Of a stretch of 64,000 nucleotides of DNA, positions 56,015 through 64,000 are shown in pieces. The notes below the pieces were generated by a model. The model made no database searches, was not told the DNA's origin, and was given only the letters and a program-made list of their open reading frames with translations. The stretch's first letter is position 1. Every line of letters starts with the position of its first letter. Source of the DNA: Psococerastis gibbosa. Taxonomy: Eukaryota > Arthropoda > Insecta > Psocodea > Psocidae. Both the position numbers and the translations under genes were made by a program. Location: NCBI GenBank assembly GCA_963971405.1, contig OZ020487.1, positions 26,707,371-26,771,370 on the forward strand, written 5' to 3'.

Positions 56015-57970
56015 GTTGGATTTGAATATAATACGCTGTGTTTATTTTATATAGGCCTATCACGATCGTCCTCCTAATATTAATGCATAGCAGCTAGTTT
56101 TGTCTATGTACAGTATGCATCATACAGTTTATGAGAATATTAGGATATAGAGTGTACAATAGGTACCTATGTACTGTATATGTATCATCATGTTATGTGC
56201 TGTAACGAACATATAGCCTACATACCTACTCAATATAGGCACCATAATAAACGACCGGATGGGACGATCAACCCATTCGTCATATTGTTACATTTCCTCA
56301 CATGTACTAGTATATGCATGTAGTATTGTAGTAGCTAGTTAAAGGGAGACTCTAGCCATCTATGGTTCTTACTCCTTATATGTTCGCTATGCATCCTATT
56401 GGATTGTTCAATGGATCAATTCCATTGCTCAAAATGGGCATAATAAGTCAAATTAGCTAATACATTATAACATAACAATGCCACAGGACACGAGGCATTT
56501 AATGTAGGTATACTGTTTGAAAAATGTATTTTCTCTTTAAAAGCCAAATAAACTTAATGGAGAAATATTTTCAGGAAGAATGAGACCGATATTTAGCCCA
56601 GATAATAATTTGGGTTTTTACCCTACATTAGATGCTTTCAATATCACAAATACTCATAATTGTTACAATCCAAAATATTGACTAATAATTATAATTGGCT
56701 AATAGGTATAAATATAAATTTATTAATATATGGTATAAATAAAATTTCATGTATATTGTCATGCCTATGTCACTTAGAAAATAAAATTTCTAACTCTTCT
56801 CTTCGTGGCTATGTTAAGATATTTATAAAAGCAGCAAAGGATCTAGTAAACACGCCTTAAGGGGAGAGGGCATTCAGAATAATACGTATATTTTATCAGC
56901 CTGTACTCACAATAGCTTAATAAGAAACATTAGGCTACTTGGTTATTTTGCCTGATGAAGCCTTTAACCTTTATAATGATTTATAATGTTAGGCGCAGAT
57001 CCAGGCTTTTCTTGACTCGTCTTCATTCATACAATATTAGTCAAATCTACAAAGTAATCGCCTCTCTGAGCTCATGCAAAATGGTCAATAATTTTCAGAC
57101 TTAAATATATAAATTGGATGCCCCACTCGAAGTAAAAACATGTCTACTACTACTACTATCCCAAAACATGGGCAATCCCATTGAAAATTAATTTTAGGCG
57201 CACCCTTTGTTCCATACGATCATCGGCTTCAACTATGTTAAAGATTCTCGGTGTTCTCCTTATATATGCCTTGAGCCTCGCGTAAATGGCCGCTAAGTGT
57301 GCAACACCAATCTAGTTTACTAGATCTAGATCCTTTTGATGTAATGTTGGGGTAGGTCATCAATGGCAATGTTCAAGCACCACAACATCAACATGATCCG
57401 GCTCCGGGAGAAAGCACGGACCATGAGTCACCGCCATAATAATCGGTTCGCCCCCCTCGCCGTTCGCGGTTATGTCACCGTGATGCAAGAAGACCACAAC
57501 AATGGGAAGGGGCTCGAATAGCCCAACGCAAAACTCGCGGGTTATGGGTTATCTATAATGGAGTTAATTCTGCAGTTATTGTTCGCAGTATGTTTTAATA
57601 GAGTTTTCATTTCCCACAACAAAACAACTTCTTATAACTTGTCAATCGCCATCCAAGACTATGCTACGCAACGATTCCCTTTCCCCCCTCCACCCACTGA
57701 GTTTAGTTGGCAATTATCATTCATTCACTGAGCCATAAAGGACTGCCTAGAGCTGGTCTACTCCACCTGACTACAGCACATTACCGGTACTTCATACTTC
57801 ACAACAAAGCGTGACCAGAGGATGAAATATTTTCCAATATTGGTGAAGGTGAAAATCTAGGCAGCACTGTGATATGGTACCGTAGACTATCAGTGTGACC
57901 AGTACTCAATAATTGGCCACGATTATTGTTCTCACTTTGACTTTTTAAATCTGTCATTTGATTAAGCTTT
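56015..57970. other. Unassigned spacer
   Basis: I see no gene. The stretch 57380-57560 is GC-richer than its surroundings but has no long open frame and no recognisable family. Confidence 0.4.
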
Positions 57971-57974
57971 TTTA

Positions 57975-58111
57975 GGCGCAAAGTCCACCGACCACGATAG
58001 TGATAGTGATCCTGATATTGACGTGGTAGCAGACATTTTTAGACTGTCTTTAATGTCTGCTACCAGATCAATATCAGTATCACTATCATTATCGAGGTCG
58101 GACTTTGCGCC
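57975..58111. mobile_element. Palindromic (foldback) MITE, copy 3
   Basis: The left arm starts GGCGCAAAGTCCACCGACC and the right arm ends GGTCGGACTTTGCGCC. The middle has GATAGTGATAGTGAT against ATCAGTATCACTATC, and the core GACGTGGTAGCAGACATT against AATGTCTGCTACCAGATC. TTA lies on both sides. Only 16 bases separate it from copy 4. Confidence 0.88.
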
Positions 58112-58127
58112 TTAAAAGTTTTGCTAT

Positions 58128-58516
58128 GGCGCCCATTCCACCGACCGGCTAGGGCTATTTGCAAAAACAGTGATGTGGTAGCAGACATTCAAGACTTAGG
58201 CCGGGTTTCCATCGACTTCGCATTGCAGAATTGACGGAAATGTTTATTTTCCTCTATGCCATAGTTAAAATTGATCAATGATCATACAGTAAAATCACAA
58301 ACAAACAAACTAAAATTAAAAAATGGCGTCATGGGATATGTTAAGTAGACTACAAACATTTTACTAGATTTCTGTAAAAAGAAAAATTCTAATTTCCGTC
58401 AATGTCATTTGCATTCTGCAATGCGAGGTCGGTGGAAATGCCACCTAAGTCTTGAATGTCTGCTGCCACGTCACCGTTTTTGTAAATAGCCCTAGCCGGT
58501 CGGTGGAATGGGCACC
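58128..58516. mobile_element. Palindromic MITE, copy 4, split by a nested relative
   Basis: The left arm (GGCGCCCATTCCACCGACC, then GGCTAGGGCTATTTGCAAAA) and right arm (ending GACCGGTCGGTGGAATGGGC-type complement) match closely. Toward the centre, GTGGTAGCAGACATTCAAG faces CTTGAATGTCTGCTGCCAC. A second palindromic element (58199-58445) sits exactly at the centre, between GACTTA and TAAGTC. Without the insert this is about 142 bp, the same size as copies 1-3. Confidence 0.85.
58199..58445. mobile_element. Palindromic MITE, nested inner copy
   Basis: The ends are GGCCGGGTTTCCATCGACTT and the complement of GGTGGCATTTCCACCGACCT. Next come CGCATTGCAGAAT and its complement, and ATTGACGGAAAT against ATTTCCGTCAAT. 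The centre is a non-palindromic AT-rich spacer of about 100 bp. It shares the family end pattern but not the GTGGTAGCAGACATT core. The host centre GACTTAAGTC became GACTTA ... TAAGTC, which fits a TA target duplication. Confidence 0.8.
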
Positions 58517-58648
58517 TTAGTAACTTATTCATTTAATGATCGGACAGAACGATTTTGTTAGAACGATATTGGTTTCCCCCTTCCAGCTGCCACCGCGGCA
58601 TCTCTCATGCTCACCTTAAAGAAGAGTCTCAACAAGTAAATACCTTTA

Positions 58649-58912
58649 CATAGGAGGGACGTTCGTTCCTGCCAATGTATTTATTTCTTTAATTTCTGGT
58701 ACGTCTTCTTTGACCAGTCAAAGCACGTCTTGGCTACTTCCTAACAATAACAAAACCCGTTGTGGCTGCAAGGTTTACTCTCATTGGTTAAAAAAAGACG
58801 TGTCAATTGGCTCAAACTCTAATTGGTCTTGAAAGACGTGTCAGGTGACACCGGAAATTAAAATCCTTGACAGGAGGGAATGCCCATCTTTCCTATATAC
58901 TGTAGAACTCTA
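58649..58912. mobile_element. MITE with CCAAT boxes, copy 4
   Basis: The right end CTATATACTGTAGAACTCTA matches copies 1-3. The left end TTTACATAGGAGGGACGTTC is the diverged partner. Inner pair: AATTTCTGGTACG and GTGACACCGGAAATT. The interior holds GACCAGTCAAAGCACGTC, CTCATTGGTT, AAGACGTGTCAATTGG and CTAATTGGTC, so its boxes are more decayed than in copies 2 and 3. Confidence 0.65.
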
Positions 58913-60358
58913 TACTCTAAATAATAATTATTGAAGCGTACTTGTGCTATATATAGATTTACATTTGACTGCATTATGTAGGATTTTTCACAGCTACAGT
59001 CCTGCTTATACATATGATTCCACACATTAAGAATACATTTTATATGTTACTTTATATTAACATATTAACACCCATTTCTGACTGGTTGGCAGCACTAGAT
59101 CGGGTATGGTTTTCTTTGTTGCTGCTCATAGGTGGATCTTGGATTGTTTTTGACTTTTTGGGGTGTCCAAGTTTAACACAGGGACTTATTTCTATTACTT
59201 GATCACTTTGGTATAAAGGGATCATTATATCTAGTGTTTGGTAAAAAATTTGGGGAGGGGCAGAATCCCAGACTTCATTGGACGGTTCGTGATGCAATAA
59301 AATCGACGATAGGTATAACGTTTAATAAGTTAACTTATCGTATATAAAGGCGCGATTGAGGAAGTTTTTGGCCAGTAGGTTGAGTCACCAATTTTGGAGA
59401 ACTCGTACCAGGCGCCTCTCCAAATAGTAAACCCACTAAAGCATTACGCTCGCCTGCAACAGCCTACACAAAAACTGTGTGGTAGTTGCTATTTCGAAAC
59501 CATCATGGAAGTGTTCGTAGATTTAATTACTACACAATACTAAAATTAAAAATTAATATTATAAATAACCCGCTGTTATTAGGCACCAAATGCAGCAGGT
59601 GGCCCAGAATTGATGGATTTTTTCGGCAACGGTAGATGTTAAAAATTTAAGAAATACCATATAGTTTAAAATGTAGCTTCTGATAACACTATTATAATGG
59701 TACTTGAATCTGAAATTAGCCAGGTACGATCATACCTCAATTTGTTTAAATATTACAACCCCCAAATGTTTTAATTTTTTTCATGAAAGAGGAATGTGAA
59801 AACATTTCTAACCTAGCCTATTCCGGTATCTACCTGAACTTTGTTTTTGTCCAAAATTGCACCAAAAATGCAAATGTCAGGTGGATTATGGAAGAAGATG
59901 AACAGAAATTTAACAATTTTAAACTAAAAACAAGTTGCAGTATATTGACTGCATCGCTTACAGGTACACAGTAGGCCTGAAACTGACATGAGACAGGTTC
60001 GGCCATGTCTAAGCCTTCTTTAAATTAATTTTCCAAGTAAATTATTTTCCTAGGAAAAATATTTCTTACTTCAGAAAAAAAAAATTCATTTCTGCGAAAA
60101 ACAATTTATCTCGGTCGACATACAAAACGATATGAGAACAAAAAACCCTTGCTCTGTAGGCCTACTCGACTCGATTAAATAACAATATTGCACCTGAACC
60201 TGACATTTCAGATCCGTACCTAGCTGAAAAAAACGTTCAGATACAGATATTTATTGTATCGTGTAGCATGAAAAATAAAAGTATACCTAAATGTATTAGG
60301 ATGAAATTGTAGTTCTGAACTAAGGGACGTAACTACTCTGAAAAAGATCATGATCATG
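58913..60358. other. Unassigned AT-rich spacer
   Basis: I see no gene or bounded repeat. The open frames at 59014-59202 and 59783-59974 have no supporting features. Confidence 0.4.
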
Positions 60359-60400
60359 AGCTATCTCAAGTTTTATCTGCAGATAAAACTTGAGATAGCT
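60359..60400. repeat. Perfect 42 bp palindrome
   Basis: Two 21-base arms meet with no spacer: AGCTATCTCAAGTTTTATCT plus G, then C and AGATAAAACTTGAGATAGCT. The match is perfect. The ends are bordered by GATCATGATCATG on the left. No related sequence is visible elsewhere in the window. Confidence 0.95.
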
Positions 60401-61045
60401 ATTTAAATATTCACCAATTGGCTTTAAATAAATTTCAAATCGTTCAACACTTGGATGCTTGGCGTCTTAGGTGCAATTTTAATAAAAAATAATTTCAGGC
60501 ACCGGTAATAAGGTACAAATTTGCTTCCTAGACAAGGAGCATGGATGGGTAATGACAGTTTGTGATACATCTGATAGTATTCTTATGTTACTCAATATGG
60601 TTTCAAATATTGATGTTTCAAAGTTTTTGTGTTTTGTATGTTGTAGCTATAGGCCTATATGTTATAGTTATTTTGGACGCCTATTGTATTTAGAATGAAT
60701 TAATATCTGATATTTTCTAATCTATTCTATTCTATTGTATATTCTAACCAAAACATAATTAAATATTTCATGTTTAATATGTAATATGAATTGATTGAAT
60801 TTGAATTGAATTGTCACGTTAATATACCGTAGCACCGAAGTTCACGTGATGGCGCGACATAAAGTAAATAAATTGGAGCAAAATGTTTCAAAGAAAGTTA
60901 CAGCTCAAAGTGCCGATTGCTAACAACAACGTGACCAGTTAACTCGTAAAGAAAGTCATTCGGGAAATTTCTGACGTCTTTCCTTTCATAATTACGTTGC
61001 ATTGACATCAAGCAGTGATTTTCAAATATTTTTTAAACAAACCTG
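60401..61045. other. Unassigned AT-rich spacer
   Basis: I see no gene or bounded repeat. Several TATTCTA words occur at 60718-60745. Confidence 0.4.
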
Positions 61046-61294
61046 CAGCCTGATCGAGGCGATTATAATACCGGTACTTATTTAATCCCCTGGTAATAAA
61101 AATGCAAACAAGATAATTTTGTAATGGAAAGTGCTATTCAAAATTTGTTTGTTTACAGTTATAATCCTAGGGTATTTATTTAATCCCCTGGTATTAAAAA
61201 TGTAAACAAGATAATTTTATAATGGAAAGTGCTATTGAAAATTTGTTTGTTTACATTTTTAATCCCCGAAATTATAATCGCCTCGATCAGGCTG
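61046..61294. mobile_element. TIR element, CAGCCTGATCGAGGCG family (long form, duplicated interior)
   Basis: The terminal repeats CAGCCTGATCGAGGCGATTA and its exact complement are nearly perfect. The interior unit (TTAATCCCCTGGTAATAAAA, ACAAGATAATTTTGTAATGG, TTTGTTTGTTTACAGTTATA) occurs twice in tandem at about 85 bp spacing; the 4945 copy has it once. Confidence 0.8.
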
Positions 61295-62964
61295 CAGCAG
61301 GTCGAAAGATAAGAAAATGGTTTTATGAAAAATTTGGAAAAAAATAAGATTTCTAAAAAAACAACAGACTACTAACCCATCTGCTTTATGACTGTTCTAT
61401 TGCATAAATGCACGTCGTGTTTTTCTATAGTAATAATAATTCAGGAGCAAAAATGCAAATTTACTATACGAAAGCATGTGATTTGTATGAATTTTTCATG
61501 AAATCATTCTCCTACTTTTGCAACGATTTTTAAATATTTTGAAATTTCCACCTTAAGTTATATGAGGCCCTAAACCCACGAAAAATGCTTATTGTATTTG
61601 TGGCATTGATATAAATTGTTATTAGTATCCCGTTCAATGATTTGCGGTGCAATTATGACTTGCGTTGACATGTGGTAGACTAAATTATTGGTGGATTAAT
61701 TCATTCTGTGGAATGTACGAGTTCCCTCAATAATCCACGGTTGTCTGTTATTCTTCAAAATGATGTAGTTTGATTTAAATAAATAAATAATAAATAAATA
61801 AATAAATAATATATATGTGTGAATCACTGTATTCAATACAAACAAAAACGATCACATTTAAAAAATATACCAGGATGGTTCCTACAGTAGCCTACGCAAA
61901 CGCAAATTTGAGTTGAAGAAACAACAAGAAAGAACCGAAATAGAAAGCAGAAGTATGAAGTCTCTCATTATTATGTTGCCATTTTCACATCAATACAAAG
62001 TCTCCCGATCTGTCATACCTTAAGTAACAATTCTTTTTTAAATTAATTATTGGATTTGATAATGTTAGTCGATAATCATCACTGCTGCTTGCTGAATGAG
62101 CGCCTACCAGCTGCATGTGTAAACTCGGTAACTTGACTTTTTTCACAAAATTCGGCTATGGCTTGCTTTTAACAATGAATTCATTTATCTAGATCCAAGC
62201 AGTAAATCTAGCATTAAAAAATATATGACTGATTATTATAATATTTTGGAATCATTGCATAACTTCATTATTTTACCTTTGTTACTTGGCAGGCACCTTT
62301 TTTTGTAAAAGAAAACAGGAACGTCTAAAAGATGCATGCCAATATTCATTATCAGGATATGCAAAACAGTTCAGTCAGTAAGAGTTATTGTGCGTAATGC
62401 CTACCGACTTATAGTAGCGACCTTGGCACACTGGAGGCTCCATCGGGATTTCCACAAGACGTTGACCTCTGTCTTCAGCGGGAAAATCCCTCAGCCTTAC
62501 CACAGACTCCTTCGCAGAATCAATGCACATCATTTTATTAGATTTATTTACTGTCCCTTTCATTTCAACAACATGTCAGCCTATTTATAGGCTATAATAA
62601 CTGACAATTAGTTAAAAATGAACTAAGAACCTCTTTGGAAATTTTATAGACCAAGATGTTTTGACTTTTATCGTCTGCTCTAACGAAGCCAACGGTGTAC
62701 GGTTTTCCAAGATAATCTACAAAGTTATAGGCTGCAGGTATAATGTATATAAAAATGACGCATTGTTTTTCGGATGTAATAATAATAATATAGTACTTTA
62801 ATAATTTAAGCATTGCAACAGGCCAACAGCGTATTACAAAAATTGGTGGTACGAGAACCCCCAAGGGATGTCTGGGAAAAGTTCTACAACCACTGATCAT
62901 ATTATTGTGATGAAACTTGGATAGTGTGTTCTTCTCTATGCTATCTACACCAAAAAAATGTTAA
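61295..62964. other. Unassigned AT-rich spacer with a microsatellite
   Basis: A (TAAA)n tract lies at about 61778-61810. The segment 62390-62560 is GC-richer and open on both strands, but neither translation resembles a family I know. I call no gene. Confidence 0.4.
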
Positions 62965-62968
62965 AACC

Positions 62969-63190
62969 AGAGCAGTTGCACCAACTCCCTAACTTCGTTC
63001 TTATAGGGATTGAGGAGCGGTAAAAAAACACAAATCGTGAATTAGGGGTCAAAAAAATTTGCTATGTTACTATACAGGGTGACCCAGAGCAGTCATACCA
63101 ACCCCTTAACTTCGCTTTTATGGAGAATATGGGAATACGGTAAAAAATACGTAGCCTATCATAAAATAGGGTTCAAACATTTGTACCATT
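62969..63190 (+). repeat. Two tandem copies of an approximately 117 bp unit
   Basis: AGAGCAGTTGCACCAACTCC at 62969 and AGAGCAGTCATACCAACCCC at 63086 each lead into CTAACTTCG/TTAACTTCG, a TTATRG-type word and CGGTAAAAAA. ACAGGGTGACCC lies at the junction, a motif often seen in insect interspersed repeats. Confidence 0.6.
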
Positions 63191-63754
63191 TTTCTCGGAA
63201 TTTTCAAGTTGTACCCATATTATCATAGGTAGTAATGGGCATCAAATGAAAGCTCTTTTCAACAACTTTTATTTGGCATATTAATTGTTTACCTGAGCCT
63301 TAAGATTCACTGAAAATGTACACTTACATTTCAAATATATACCAACTCGTGTATCTTTACGATTATATACCGTATAGATAATGTTACAGCTAATTTTTAG
63401 TACACTGCTGTATCCACAGTTCAAATCCTTGAATGCCATTCAACGTACGATTGTCTATATTTATGATCTTAAATAGTAAGTAAATGGCAAAACTTCTTTG
63501 TTCCACTCCACTAGTTAATTATAATTTTGATCATTTTATTGAATTTCGTTCTTTGGCTTAATCAATGATCAATGATCATGATGAATAACTAGAGTTCTGC
63601 AATGTGTAGAGGAACTTTTCTTCTTCTTTATGACAACTCAGTTATGGTTCCATGTGATTAATATCGATATTATATGAGAAATTTAACTTTATCCAAAAAG
63701 CGTCGCCTCTGTGTAGTAAGGGTGGGCGTTCGGTTGTAAATTGTAAACAAAGAT

Positions 63755-63763
63755 TGACCTTGA
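63755..63763 (-). promoter_or_regulatory. FTZ-F1 type binding site
   Basis: TCAAGGTCA on the minus strand is a perfect match to the monomeric nuclear-receptor site YCAAGGYCR bound by FTZ-F1/SF-1 proteins. It lies 118 bases upstream of the TATA box at 63881. Beta-FTZ-F1 is known to activate several insect cuticle genes around moults. That it works here is inference. Confidence 0.5.
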
Positions 63764-63880
63764 AGTGGCACTAAAAAGTCGCGCTAAATATATGGGGCAC
63801 TACGGATTAGGGGATTTCCTGAGTCCCTCTGGAGCAACAATGGACGGCCCCACCGAGTGGGGCTCAGTGGCGGGAGGTGG

Positions 63881-63917
63881 TATATAGACTATACTTCTGT
63901 TACAGCAGAGATCAGTG
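63881..63917 (+). promoter_or_regulatory. Core promoter (TATA plus TCAGT initiator) of a gene leaving the window
   Basis: TATATAG at 63881-63887 and the arthropod initiator ATCAGTG at 63911-63917 are spaced 31 bases apart, the expected distance for one core promoter. Downstream there is at most about 90 bases of transcript in the window. The only ATG is at 63965 and does not begin with the MYKL/MFKI type exon, so it may be 5' UTR. The strand and spacing suit another member of the cuticle cluster. Confidence 0.6.
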
Positions 63918-64000
63918 AAAGTGTTTCGTGGTTAGTGGACAAGTGTAGTGGTTTCAAGTTTTTCTTGGATGAGCCTAGTGATAACACACCATCTAATAAG

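Noticed and set aside
62336..62590. 84-codon plus frame and 62-codon minus frame over a GC-richer segment
   Set aside because: Neither translation shows a recognisable family, and no splice-site-supported extension could be found.

Overview
This 64 kb window is nuclear DNA from an arthropod, most likely an insect. It is AT-rich, intron-bearing and crowded with transposable-element relics. I cannot name the species. Frequent AGGCCTA and TAGGTA words recall hemipteran genomes, but that is only an impression. No bacterial, viral or organellar genes are visible, and almost all open frames over about 60 codons are chance or antisense shadows.

The host genes form a widely spaced, same-strand cluster of low-complexity structural cuticular proteins. 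I could rebuild three complete models: 28550-30051 (212 aa, rich in AYSSP repeats), 39540-41422 (245 aa, rich in VVHAAP repeats) and 53619-55748 (93 aa, SPLAYGSP type). Each has a TATA box close upstream, a tiny first coding exon of four codons (MYKL, MYKL, MFKI), and a phase-0 intron that splits the signal peptide. This is the classic insect cuticle-gene layout. A terminal exon with a poly(A) signal at the left edge (48-95) and a TATA plus TCAGT promoter at the right edge (63881-63917) suggest the cluster continues both ways. A perfect FTZ-F1 type site (63755-63763) and a run of nuclear-receptor half-site cores (39371-39388) fit the known hormonal timing of cuticle genes; this is inference.

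The rest is a dense, layered mobile-element landscape. SINEs: a tRNA-Glu-derived family (five copies plus a variant), a 5S rRNA-derived family (three copies, two with 12 bp target duplications) and a third family with a tRNA-like head. Non-LTR retrotransposon tails lie at about 7.3, 7.8, 11, 32 and 37.4 kb, and a Penelope-like GIY-YIG endonuclease fragment lies at 22.6-23.1 kb. DNA-type elements include hAT-like MITEs with 8 bp duplications, TIR elements ending in CAGCCTGATCG, MITEs loaded with CCAAT/ATTGG boxes, an approximately 870 bp family carrying a (GACA)n block, and a family of near-perfect palindromes.

The most notable observations are: (1) palindromic MITEs at 711, 42142, 57975, 58128 and 58199 whose copies differ in sequence while each copy's two arms still match each other, with one copy inserted at the exact centre of another; (2) the 5S-derived SINEs; (3) the Penelope fragment whose apparent start codon comes from a different repeat; (4) the CCAAT-box-rich MITEs; and (5) a perfect 42 bp palindrome at 60359. 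I found no sign of a defence, biosynthetic or other multi-gene accessory system.
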